64,000 bases of DNA, taken from the NCBI GenBank assembly GCA_963826975.1, contig CAWGZJ010000002.1:124001-188000 (forward strand). Direction: 5' to 3'. Position 1 is the first letter of the stretch, and every line of letters starts with the position of its first letter. The DNA is from Palsa-883 sp963826975. Lineage in GTDB: Bacteria > Pseudomonadota > Alphaproteobacteria > Acetobacterales > Acetobacteraceae. This document shows, one piece after another, positions 9,297 to 17,181 of this stretch. Below the pieces are notes generated by a model. It saw nothing but the letters and a program-made list of their open reading frames with translations. It ran no database searches and was not told the DNA's origin. Position numbers and translations under genes: made by a program.

Positions 9297-10550
9297 ATGG
9301 CACAACTATCCGATGACTGCTTTGCATTTGGTGGTGCGCTGCTGCCGATCGAGGCCGCACGGACCCTGATTTTCGAGCGGGTCGGCGTCGTCGCCGGGGT
9401 GGAAACGATCGGGCTGGCGCAGGCCGACGGCCGAACGCTGGCCGAGCCGGTAACAGCGCCGTTCAACGTGCCGGGGTTTACCAATTCCGCGGTCGATGGC
9501 TATGCGGTCCGATTCGATGATCTCGCCGGCGATGCCGAGACGCGGCTTGTTGTGGACGGACGCATCGCCGCCGGCCATGCCTCAGCCGATACGCTGGCCA
9601 TCGGCCGTGCCGCCCGCATCTTCACCGGCGCCGTCATGCCCGAGGGCGCCGACACGGTGATCATGCAGGAGGATTGCCGCGAGGACGGGACCGCCGTGTT
9701 CATCCGCCCGGGCATCAGGCGAGGCGCCAACCGGCGGCTTGCCGGCGAGGATATCGCGGCGGGCACCGTGGCACTTGCGGCTGGCCGACGGCTCGGACCG
9801 GCAGAGGTTGGGTTGCTGGCAGCGTTGGGCCACGCTGCCGTGCCGGTGCGGCGGCGCCTTTCGGTCGGGTTGTTCTCGACCGGTGATGAGCTGCGCGAAC
9901 CCGGAACGACGCTGGCACCCGGGCAGATCTATGATGCCAACCGGTTCATGCTGGCAGGCATGCTGGCGCGGGCTGGCGCCCTTGTTGCCGACGGCGGCAT
10001 CTTGCCCGACCGGCCCGGCCCGTTGGCCGAGGCGCTGGTCGCGGCGGCTGCGCAGCACGATTTGATCATCACCTCGGGCGGGGTCTCGACCGGCGAGGAG
10101 GACCATGTTCGCAACGTCATGGATGCGCATGGATCGCTGTTCTTCTGGCGCCTGGCGATCAAGCCGGGCCGGCCAGTGGCCCTGGGCCAGATCGGCGGCA
10201 CGCCGTTGATTGGGTTGCCCGGCAACCCAGTGGCGGCGCTCATCACCTTCGTTGCGGTGGCGCGTCCGCTGATCGAGGCCATGACCGGCACGCTGCCCCA
10301 TGTGCCGCGCCGATCCCCAGCGGTCAGCGGCTTTGCCTACAAGAAGAAACGGGACCGTCGCGAATATGTCCGCGTCTCGCTGGAACCCGGCGACGGCGGA
10401 CTGCCGCGCCTGCGGCGCTTTCCGAAGGAGGGGGCGGGTTTGCTCACTTCGGTGACCGAGACGGACGGATTGGCCGAGTTGCCGGAGACGCTGACGCGGC
10501 TCGAACCGGGGATGGCGGTCGACTTCATTCCCTATGGTGAGTTGCTGTGA
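9297..10550 (+). CDS. moeA: molybdopterin molybdenumtransferase MoeA
   Basis: A 417-residue protein covering the full MoeA length. It inserts molybdate (or tungstate) into adenylylated molybdopterin. Visible motifs: VPGFTNSAVDGYAV near the N-terminus, the MPEGADTVIMQED loop, DLIITSGGVSTGEEDHV of the catalytic MogA-like domain, and KPGRPVALGQIGGTPLIGLPGNPVAA. It starts 21 bases after the formate dehydrogenase alpha gene and its stop overlaps the fdhD start. It is most likely dedicated to maturing the neighbouring enzyme. Confidence 0.95.
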   Translation: MAQLSDDCFAFGGALLPIEAARTLIFERVGVVAGVETIGLAQADGRTLAEPVTAPFNVPGFTNSAVDGYAVRFDDLAGDAETRLVVDGRIAAGHASADTLAIGRAARIFTGAVMPEGADTVIMQEDCREDGTAVFIRPGIRRGANRRLAGEDIAAGTVALAAGRRLGPAEVGLLAALGHAAVPVRRRLSVGLFSTGDELREPGTTLAPGQIYDANRFMLAGMLARAGALVADGGILPDRPGPLAEALVAAAAQHDLIITSGGVSTGEEDHVRNVMDAHGSLFFWRLAIKPGRPVALGQIGGTPLIGLPGNPVAALITFVAVARPLIEAMTGTLPHVPRRSPAVSGFAYKKKRDRREYVRVSLEPGDGGLPRLRRFPKEGAGLLTSVTETDGLAELPETLTRLEPGMAVDFIPYGELL

Positions 10551-11488
10551 TCACCCTGCGCGCGCATCGGTCGGGGGCACTTGCGCACCGCAGTGCCAGT
10601 GCCAAACTTGTTGCGCCTGCGAGCCTGCTGGTTCGGCCCAATCCGGACAATCCGAAGCTCACCCGTGCAGTCGATGGTATCGACCAGGCCGGCGGCGCGG
10701 TCCGCATCAGCGTGCCGGTCGAGCGGCCCCTTACCTTGTTCCTCAACAAGCGGGAGATCGTGACGATGATGACGATCTCCGACTATCCGGACTGTCTGGC
10801 GGTCGGCTATCTGCTCAATCAGAACATGCTGCGCCCCGACGACGAGATTACCGGTATCGAGTACGACGACGAACTTGAAGTGGTGGTGGTGCGTACTGCA
10901 AGCGAGACGAATTTCGAGGACAAGCTGCGCAAGAAGACGCTGACTTCGGGCTGCGCGCAGGGCACCGCGTTCGGCGACCTGCTGGAGCGCTTCGAGCGCA
11001 TCACACTCGACCCGAATGCGAAATTGCGCACATCGTGGCTGTATAGCCTGAGCCGGGCGATCAATCTGACACCGAGCCTTTATCTGGAGGCGGGCGCCAT
11101 CCACGGTTGCGTGCTGTGCGAGCGTGACACGCCGTTGATTTATATGGAGGACGTCGGCCGGCACAACGCGATCGACAAGATCGCCGGCTATATGTTCCTC
11201 AATGGCATCCGGCCGCAGGGCAAGCTGCTCTACACGACCGGGCGGCTGACCTCGGAAATGGTCATCAAGATCGTGCGCATGGAGATCCCGATCCTGATCA
11301 GCCGCTCAGGCTTTACGGCGTGGGGCGTGGATCTGGCGCGCCAGGCGAACCTGACTCTGATCGGCCGGGCAAAGGGTAGCCGCTTCACCGCACTGAGTGG
11401 CGTGGAACGCATCATCTTCGATTCCAATCCGGCGGCGATCGATGAAGCAGGGCAAGCTCCAGCGGCGGCCGAGGCGAGCGATGCCTGA
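10547..11488 (+). CDS. fdhD: formate dehydrogenase accessory sulfurtransferase FdhD
   Basis: A 313-residue FdhD-family protein. FdhD relays sulfur from a cysteine desulfurase to the bis-PGD cofactor, forming the terminal sulfido ligand that formate dehydrogenase needs. Motifs: TSGCAQGTAFGDL with one conserved Cys in the flexible loop, GAIHGCVLCE, DVGRHNAIDKIAG and STSEMV-like RLTSEMVIKI. The start is GTG 10547 and overlaps the moeA stop (GTGA). The stop overlaps the mobA start by 8 bases. Tight coupling with the catalytic genes supports a shared maturation function. Confidence 0.95.
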   Translation: MITLRAHRSGALAHRSASAKLVAPASLLVRPNPDNPKLTRAVDGIDQAGGAVRISVPVERPLTLFLNKREIVTMMTISDYPDCLAVGYLLNQNMLRPDDEITGIEYDDELEVVVVRTASETNFEDKLRKKTLTSGCAQGTAFGDLLERFERITLDPNAKLRTSWLYSLSRAINLTPSLYLEAGAIHGCVLCERDTPLIYMEDVGRHNAIDKIAGYMFLNGIRPQGKLLYTTGRLTSEMVIKIVRMEIPILISRSGFTAWGVDLARQANLTLIGRAKGSRFTALSGVERIIFDSNPAAIDEAGQAPAAAEASDA

Positions 11489-12113
11489 GCGCATCATGGC
11501 GGTGGTGCTGGCGGGTGGGCTCGCTCGGCGCATGGGCGGCGGCGACAAGTGCCTGAAGCTTCTGGCTGGTCAGCCGATCCTGGCCCATGTGCTGGAACGG
11601 CTCGACGGCCAGGCGGAGCGGATCCTGCTGAACGCCAATGGCGATCCTGCGCGTTTCGCATCTTGGGGCGTGGCGGTCGCGACGGACGTGGTAGCGGGGT
11701 TCGGTGGGCCACTCGTCGGTGTGCTGACTGCGCTTGAATGGGCGGCGACGCATGCGCCTGAGATCACCGATGTGGTGAGCGTGCCTGCCGATGGCCCGTT
11801 TCTGCCGCGCGACCTGGTGCGCCGGCTGGTCGAGGCGCGGACCGCGGCCGGAGCGATGCTGGCGCAAGCAGCTTCGAACGGACGGCCCAATCCGGTAGTC
11901 GGGCTGTGGCCGGTGGCACTGGCGGCAGAGCTGCGCCACGTGGTGGTCGAGGAGGGCATCGCCAAGGTGGATGCTTGGACCGCACGCTATAAATTGGCGA
12001 CGGTCGATTTCGAGGCAGTCCCCACTGATCCATTCTTTAACGCAAACACAAAAGACGATCTGGCTGAGGCCGAGCGTCTATTGAGTTTTTTGTCGTCACC
12101 GCGCCAGGAGTGA
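11481..12113 (+). CDS. mobA: molybdenum cofactor guanylyltransferase MobA
   Basis: A 210-residue nucleotidyltransferase with the N-terminal GTP-binding loop VVLAGGLARRMGGGDKCL, the DVVSVPADGPFLP metal-binding Asp motif and a C-terminal DPFFNANTKDDL. MobA attaches GMP to molybdopterin to make MGD; formate dehydrogenase needs bis-MGD. ATG 11481 starts inside the last codons of fdhD. This closes the fdh-moeA-fdhD-mobA unit. The gene end converges on an enolase-superfamily gene. Confidence 0.95.
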   Translation: MPERIMAVVLAGGLARRMGGGDKCLKLLAGQPILAHVLERLDGQAERILLNANGDPARFASWGVAVATDVVAGFGGPLVGVLTALEWAATHAPEITDVVSVPADGPFLPRDLVRRLVEARTAAGAMLAQAASNGRPNPVVGLWPVALAAELRHVVVEEGIAKVDAWTARYKLATVDFEAVPTDPFFNANTKDDLAEAERLLSFLSSPRQE

Positions 12114-12119
12114 CGACAA
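12090..12119. terminator. 10-bp perfect dyad at the mobA/enolase convergent junction
   Basis: TTGTCGTCAC (12090-12099) and GTGACGACAA (12110-12119) are perfectly complementary around a 10-base loop, straddling the mobA stop. A T-run sits just before the stem rather than after it, so it is not a textbook intrinsic terminator. Its position between convergent genes suggests transcription termination or mRNA 3'-end protection. Confidence 0.4.
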
Positions 12120-12150
12120 GCAAGTTCCAGCGGTTCTCGGTTTGCGCCAT

Positions 12151-13239
12151 TTACGCCACGCGGAACTCGGCCAGCGATTCGTGGTTCGGGTCTGCGCCGA
12201 TGCCGGGCACGTCTGGCGGGCTGACCGTGCCGTCGGCATTCAGCGTCAGCGTGTGATGATACACCCGACCCCACATCGGATCGACCGTGTCACGATAGAA
12301 CTCCAAAATCAGCCCGTTGCTGATCGCCGCCACCAGGTGCACATGGATATCCTGCGAGCCGTGCGGTGCGATGTCCAGATCGTTGGCCTGCGCCAGCGCC
12401 GCCACCTTCATGAATTCCGTGACCCCACCGAGCACTTTCGCGTCGGCATTGAGAATCGCCGCGCATTCGTTCTTGATCAGATCGCGAAAGCCGTAGCGGG
12501 TGTATTCGTTCTCGCCGGTGGCGATCGGGATGCTGGTCGCCTGGGCCAGCCGACGGTGGCCGTCGTAGTCGTCCGGCATCACGGGCTCCTCGAACCAGAA
12601 GATGTCGTATTGCTCGATGCGCTTGGCGACTTGGATCGCTTCGTACGCGCGATAGGCGCAGTTGGCGTCAACCATCAGCTTCACGTCAGGGCCGATGGCC
12701 TCGCGCGCCTGGCGCACGCGCGCCACGTCCTCGGCGATGGAAACGCCGCCTATCTTCATCTTCACCGCTTTCGCACCCATGCGCAGATTGGCCTCCATCT
12801 CCTGGGCAAGCTCGCGCAGTCCCTTGCCTTCTTCGTAGTATCCGCCGGCGATGTAGGTCGGCACGCGGTCGCGAAAGCCGCCGAGCAGTTTGTACAGCGG
12901 CAGGCGGGCGTATTTGGCGCGGATGTCCCATAGGCCGATGTCCAGTGCGGCGATCGCGCGCGTGGTCAGGCCGCGGCGGCCGATCAGCTTCGGCACCCAG
13001 AGTTTGTGCCACAGTCGCTCGACGTCGATCGGGTCCTCACCGATCAGCAGCGGTTTGAGGTGCTCGATGGTGGCGCGTTCGATGCCGCCGGCGCCGCCGA
13101 GACCGATGCCGGTGATGCCGTCATCGGTCTCGATCTCCACCACGGCGAAGTTCACGTGGGTGTAGGTGTGCTTGCCGTTGGCGATCGGTTTGTGGCGGGG
13201 CCAGCGGTATTCCCTGGTGCCGATCTTGGTGATTTTCAT
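12151..13239 (-). CDS. mandelate racemase/muconate lactonizing family enzyme
   Basis: A 362-residue enolase-superfamily enzyme. The capping domain begins MKITKIGTREYRWPRHKPIA. The barrel shows mandelate-racemase-group catalytic residues: KMK (AVKMKIGG), metal ligands Asp (VDANCAY), Glu (FEEPV) and Glu (ATGENEYT), and the catalytic His in APHGSQDIHVHL. Members dehydrate acid sugars or racemise alpha-hydroxy acids; the substrate here is unknown. ATG 13239 is preceded by GGAGG with 7 bases spacing, so the longer upstream frame is not used. The gene stands alone between mobA (convergent) and a CurA-like reductase. Confidence 0.85.
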   Translation of the reverse strand: MKITKIGTREYRWPRHKPIANGKHTYTHVNFAVVEIETDDGITGIGLGGAGGIERATIEHLKPLLIGEDPIDVERLWHKLWVPKLIGRRGLTTRAIAALDIGLWDIRAKYARLPLYKLLGGFRDRVPTYIAGGYYEEGKGLRELAQEMEANLRMGAKAVKMKIGGVSIAEDVARVRQAREAIGPDVKLMVDANCAYRAYEAIQVAKRIEQYDIFWFEEPVMPDDYDGHRRLAQATSIPIATGENEYTRYGFRDLIKNECAAILNADAKVLGGVTEFMKVAALAQANDLDIAPHGSQDIHVHLVAAISNGLILEFYRDTVDPMWGRVYHHTLTLNADGTVSPPDVPGIGADPNHESLAEFRVA

Positions 13240-13573
13240 GTCATCGCCTCCAACCTGTTCTACTTCCTCATGCGCCAGCCGCAACCCCGGCTCCAGCCAG
13301 TCTGCAATGTGCACCACAGCGTGATGTCGAGGTTCACAACCCGAGTGATCCGGTTGCGCACGCCGACCGCCAACGGCATCGCGCCTCGTAAAGTCAGATG
13401 CGGGTGCTCGGGAAAACCGCACCGATCGTATTGTAGCACTGGGCCGACGGAGATGCACAAATCGACGCTGAAGCTGTTTGCCCGCCACCCGCGCTTGCCA
13501 GCGCGACGCCAGAATTGTTTCAGTATAGTAACGGTACTCCCCCCTGGCTTCGCGCGCGGGAATCGGTTATCGG
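13240..13573. other. intergenic, probable promoter region of the enolase-family gene
   Basis: These 334 bases lie upstream of the leftward gene at 13239 and downstream of the leftward reductase gene ending at 13574. No reading frame with recognisable coding character and no convincing repeat was seen. A promoter for the enolase-family gene should be here, but I cannot pick out -35/-10 boxes with confidence. Confidence 0.4.
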
Positions 13574-14590
13574 CTAGGTCGCAGCGTCACTCACCCGCAC
13601 AACGAGCTTGCCGGTGTTCTCGCCGCGGAACAGCATGCCGAGCGCGCGGGGCGCATGGTGCAGCCCATCCAGGATATGCAAGCGCTGGTGCAGCCGTCCC
13701 TCGCTGTGGCGCGCTGCGAGCCAGGCGCGGGCTTCCTCATACCGCTCGTGGTAGCGGAACACCTGGAAGCCCTGCATCCGCCCACGCCGTGCCAGGAGCT
13801 GACCGAGATTGCGGATGCCATAGGGCGGATCGGCAACGACCTGTGAGATGCGGCCGCATAGCACCACCCGCCCGTCCATCCGCAGATGCCCCAGCGCCGC
13901 GTCCAGCGTAGGCCCACCAACGTTATCGAAATAGAGATCGACGCCGTCGGGGCAGGCGCGACCGATGGCTGCTGCCAGGTCAGGTTCCGCCTTGTAGTCG
14001 ATGACCCCATCGAGGCGCAGATCGTCGGTGAGGTAGGCACACTTCTCCGTCCCGCCGGCGATGCCGACCACATGGCAGCCCTCGATGCGTGCGATCTGTG
14101 CGGCGATCTGCCCGACGCCGCCGGCTGCAGCGGACACCAGCGCCCGATCCCCCGGCTTCACTGCGCCGATATCGCGCATGCCGAAGTAAGCGGTGACCGC
14201 GCTAAGTCCGAGTGGGCCGATCCAAGCCACTGCATCGCCACGCGCGAGATCGACCTTCTGCAGGTATTTCGCCGGCAGGGTCGAATGGGTCTGCCAGCCG
14301 AGCCGCGCCTGCACCAACTCCCCAGGCTGAAAGTTGGCCGTCCGGCTTTGCAGCACGCGCGCGATCCCGCCGCCGCGCATGACAGCGCCCAGCGCCACCG
14401 CCGATTGGTTGCCGGGGGCCTCGCTCATCCACGACCGCATCGCCGGATCGATAGACAGGAAGATCGTTTCCAGCAGCACCTCATTTGCCGCGGGCGGACG
14501 CACTGGCACGCTGTCCGCGATGAAGTTGTCGGGCTCCGGGATCCCCGTGGGCCTCGCGCGCAAGAGGATGCGGCGGTTGATCTCGCTCAT
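13574..14590 (-). CDS. NADP-dependent oxidoreductase, CurA/leukotriene-B4-dehydrogenase-like MDR family
   Basis: A 338-residue zinc-independent medium-chain reductase. Features: N-terminal RRILLRARPTGIPEPDNF, the family LSIDPAMRSWM segment, the NADPH-binding SAAAGGVGQIAAQIAR near 150, DLYFDNVGG, and QGFQVFRYHERYEEA near the C-terminus. The family reduces alpha,beta-unsaturated ketones with NADPH (as in curcumin/dihydrocurcumin reductase). It is complete with no indels. The upstream sequence is a decayed mobile region, so the gene may rely on a promoter formed there. Confidence 0.9.
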   Translation of the reverse strand: MSEINRRILLRARPTGIPEPDNFIADSVPVRPPAANEVLLETIFLSIDPAMRSWMSEAPGNQSAVALGAVMRGGGIARVLQSRTANFQPGELVQARLGWQTHSTLPAKYLQKVDLARGDAVAWIGPLGLSAVTAYFGMRDIGAVKPGDRALVSAAAGGVGQIAAQIARIEGCHVVGIAGGTEKCAYLTDDLRLDGVIDYKAEPDLAAAIGRACPDGVDLYFDNVGGPTLDAALGHLRMDGRVVLCGRISQVVADPPYGIRNLGQLLARRGRMQGFQVFRYHERYEEARAWLAARHSEGRLHQRLHILDGLHHAPRALGMLFRGENTGKLVVRVSDAAT

Positions 14591-14591
14591 T

Positions 14592-15066
14592 GCGGCGGCC
14601 TAAGGCGGAGGCGCGCCGCCATCACACAACCGGCCGAACCGCCGCCGCTCGCCAGGTGCCTGGCATGCATCGTCTTGCTTCCCACTCGTTCGTTGCCGAC
14701 CTGTCCCCCGGGCCAGCGGTTGTCCGTGTCGATCCGATCCTGGACGCTGACGAGCCGAGCGCCAAGATGGCCGAATTCGAGCAACGTCGCAGCGGGGAAT
14801 GTCTCGGTCTCGATTTGCACAGCGCACCGCTCAGGGGTGCAATAGCATTTCTATGCCTGCCAATTCTCCAACATCTCCACCGCTCGGCTAGTTCCTGAAG
14901 GTTAGCCGTTGTCGCCGTCATCATCGGGTGTGACGTCCGGTCTGGACCGCTCAACGGATCAGTTAAATCATGGCCACGATCAACGCAGAACTTCATACAG
15001 TGCTGTCTTGCCAAGTTTTATTCTGGTCGCCGCCTCATGGACGCTTATCCCCGGTGTGCAGTTTCA
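14592..15066 (-). pseudogene. decayed fragments: excisionase-like HTH, serine-recombinase-like segment, GMC-like tip
   Basis: Reading leftward, three short pieces look protein-derived but lie in broken frames. PGISVHEAATRIKLGKTALY ending at TGA 14980-14982 resembles an excisionase-type helix-turn-helix. LLEFGHLGARLVSVQDRIDT (about 14730-14800) resembles the resolvase segment with the conserved L-VSVQD-IDT motif. GGGSAGCVMAARL (about 14600-14650) resembles the FAD-binding N-terminus of GMC oxidoreductases. None is a working gene. I read this as a scar of past mobile-element activity; assignment of each piece is tentative. Confidence 0.3.
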
Positions 15067-16111
15067 GAAGTTTGATGCGGTACTGGACCCGAAACCTTGC
15101 GCCGCGAGCGAAACAGACCCGCAATAAGTGAACTTTTCGGGTGGCCGACCCCACAGCTCCAAATGGCCAATCGCCGACTTTTTTTGCTGGCAAGCCTCGT
15201 CCCATCCGGTCGATGCCGGATCCCCTTGCCGACTAACATCCGGCTCTTTGGCCGCTTCCGCTGGATCTCGGTTCATCAGTGAGACACGCGACCCGGTTCG
15301 CTGTCGAGGACAGCTGCCGTGGATGATGCCTCGCAGGAACGCGCTGACATGCGCGTTCAGCACGTAGCCGTCGATCTGATCAGGCGGTGGCAGCGGAGTT
15401 TCGGGATTTGGCACAGGCCGGGGCGGTAGCATTTGCGCCCATTGGTCGTATCCCGCCGCCGAGAGATCGGTGCATGTTTCCAGCGACCATCGTTCAACCT
15501 GGCGAAGCGAGCTTTCCAACTTGGTGACGCGCTCCAGTAGCTCTTCACGTGTGTGGTCTGGTTCCAACATCGGGGTCACCACGTTGATTGTCCTGCGCCC
15601 CTTAGCAAGGCACGGAACCACGATTCGCAGCACCGTCCCAACCGCCGGGCGGCTGGTAGCCGCCCGGCGTGAGGCGACACATGCTTGTTCTGTTCGTGAC
15701 TTCGACATGCCCTGGTCGGTCCGCCAGAGGGGCCCACTCCACAAGGTGGTCCTTTTTCCATGCCGAATCGCGGAGGCAGATCGAACAGTCCTTCCAGAGC
15801 ATTGAACTGACACCGCCGGCCCGGCACCAGCCCGCACGATCAGCGGCTTGCTATTCCTGCCACCGGGTGTGGTATCAATGGAGGTGGATTTCTTCGCCGG
15901 GGCGGGACAGGTCTGATTGACTTGTCGTCCGACGGAGACCAATCAAATGGCGCTGTGCATCTTCAGGGGGATCGTGCCCGACGCAGAACATGACTTGAGA
16001 GCGATTTGTTCGCCCTAACTACGTTCCTTCGATCGCCGGTAAGTTGCCAGCCTTTACCAGAAACACTAAGGTCCACCCACCAAGTGCGTCGACCACAAGG
16101 AGAAATCACCA
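15067..16111. other. region without a recognisable gene
   Basis: About 1 kb with open frames on both strands but no family I recognise. The most protein-like stretch is leftward, about 15570 down to 15064, starting MLEPDHTREELLERVTKL and containing SLETCTDLSAAGYDQW, a possible hypothetical protein of about 168 residues. Its downstream part looks low in coding character. No inverted repeats of note were seen. Confidence 0.25.
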
Positions 16112-16324
16112 TTGCCTCGTAAGCCAAGCTTTGCTCGGCATATTCGCGAAGCCCGGATCAGCCGTGGTCTGTCAGTTGCACAACTTGCCGAGCGTGTCGG
16201 CGTCACCGGGCCGTGCATATACTTCTGGGAAACGGGGAAGACCCGACCGCGGGACACCAATCTGAGTGCTCTTTGCAAGGTGTTGAAGCTACCGGTCCGG
16301 GCAACCAAGGCCATGGCAGCCTAA
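16112..16324 (+). CDS. XRE-family helix-turn-helix regulator (small)
   Basis: A 70-residue protein, MPRKPSFARHIREARISRGL then SVAQLAERVGVTGPCIYFWE, matching the XRE/Cro HTH (helix 2 LSVAQLAERVG, recognition helix GPCIYFWETGKTRPR). It starts at TTG 16112 with AAGGAGA at 16097-16103, a good ribosome site. Single-domain XRE proteins of this size are usually antitoxin or phage/plasmid repressors. It converges on an unrecognised leftward frame ending at 16321. No toxin was identified beside it. Confidence 0.75.
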   Translation: MPRKPSFARHIREARISRGLSVAQLAERVGVTGPCIYFWETGKTRPRDTNLSALCKVLKLPVRATKAMAA

Positions 16325-16755
16325 TAAGCTGCATCAGGCACGACGTCTCGCGGCGGAATGTAGCCGATTTCGTCGCAAGTCGTCCGTATAGCATCTGCTC
16401 TGCTTGCGGCTTTCTTCCAGTCCGGCTGATCGAAGTTCCGCGTTTCGTACACCCGATTGGCTTGAGCACTGACCCGCAACCGAGCCCATTCGCTGTCGTC
16501 GTTTTCGGCAGGGTCCGGGGCTTCCATAAGGGATTCTCGCCGCGGATCGTACTGCACCCACATGACCCGCACTTGTTCGACAAGTTCGGCCAGCCGAAAC
16601 AAGCCCGTGTCGAGTGTATCCATCGTCGCGTAGACGCCGGCCAGCGGGTTCCAGACCTCGAAGACGATCTGCGCCGGCGGGTCTTGATCGTCGTGGCGGG
16701 TGATTCTCAGCGACGGTCGGCTCGTCGTTGGGGCGGTCTTTCTCTTCGGCGCATG
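16321..16755 (-). CDS. hypothetical protein (C-terminal part; start not located)
   Basis: The leftward frame ending at 16321 reads like real protein over about 130 residues: SLRITRHDDQDPPAQIVFEV, FRLAELVEQVRVMWVQYDPR, NFDQPDWKKAASRADAI, ending PRDVVPDAAY. I recognise no domain. The frame is open upstream to 17091, but that part is antisense to a WGR-domain gene and looks non-coding. No ATG/GTG/TTG precedes the credible segment, so it may be 5'-truncated. It overlaps the XRE gene end by 4 bases tail to tail. Confidence 0.3.
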   Translation of the reverse strand, partial: HAPKRKTAPTTSRPSLRITRHDDQDPPAQIVFEVWNPLAGVYATMDTLDTGLFRLAELVEQVRVMWVQYDPRRESLMEAPDPAENDDSEWARLRVSAQANRVYETRNFDQPDWKKAASRADAIRTTCDEIGYIPPRDVVPDAAY

Positions 16756-17013
16756 ATGGTGGAAATGAGCTATGGCCGCATCGGCGCCTTGGGTCGCACC
16801 AAAGTCCGTTCGTTTTCGACGACCGAGGAAGCTCAGGTACAGGTGCGCACCTGCCTGCGCAAGCGCGCGACCGCGCCGCGCCGGATCGGTGTGGCCTATC
16901 GCGTGCGGCGCATGGGCGGATGCACAACGTGGCTGCCGCCCGAGCTCGCTGACCCGCATGGCGCGTGGTTTGTCGCAGCCCGCAACGAGCTTCGGATGAG
17001 TGACTCGCCATAA
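16753..17013 (+). CDS. WGR-domain protein (short, possibly 5'-truncated)
   Basis: An 86-residue frame starting MMVEMSYGRIGALGRTKVRS, then FSTTEEAQVQV and KRATAPRRIGVAYRV. The YGRIG-GRTKVRSF core is the WGR domain, a small putative nucleic-acid-binding fold found in MolR/PARP-related and many single-domain bacterial proteins. A full WGR normally has about 20 more residues before YGRIG, so the start may have been lost; the upstream sequence is occupied by the opposing hypothetical gene. The ISNCY element begins about 100 bases downstream. Confidence 0.5.
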   Translation: MMVEMSYGRIGALGRTKVRSFSTTEEAQVQVRTCLRKRATAPRRIGVAYRVRRMGGCTTWLPPELADPHGAWFVAARNELRMSDSP

Positions 17014-17181
17014 TGTCTCCTCTCTCCGGACCAAAGATATAGGTACCGTCTGCATCTTCTCATGCAACTTTCCATAAGAAATCTTCTGCACTTAATAACT
17101 GTAGCGGCAATATAGAGATGACACCCCTCTGCAAAGTAGCGGTGACACTTGCCCGGGCACTGGGGTCCCGGGAGGTGCACC

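Noticed and set aside
6462..9305. 947-codon open frame antisense to the formate dehydrogenase alpha gene
   Set aside because: It is the GC-driven shadow of the real gene: His/Arg/Ala-rich, no domain, while the plus strand holds every expected motif.
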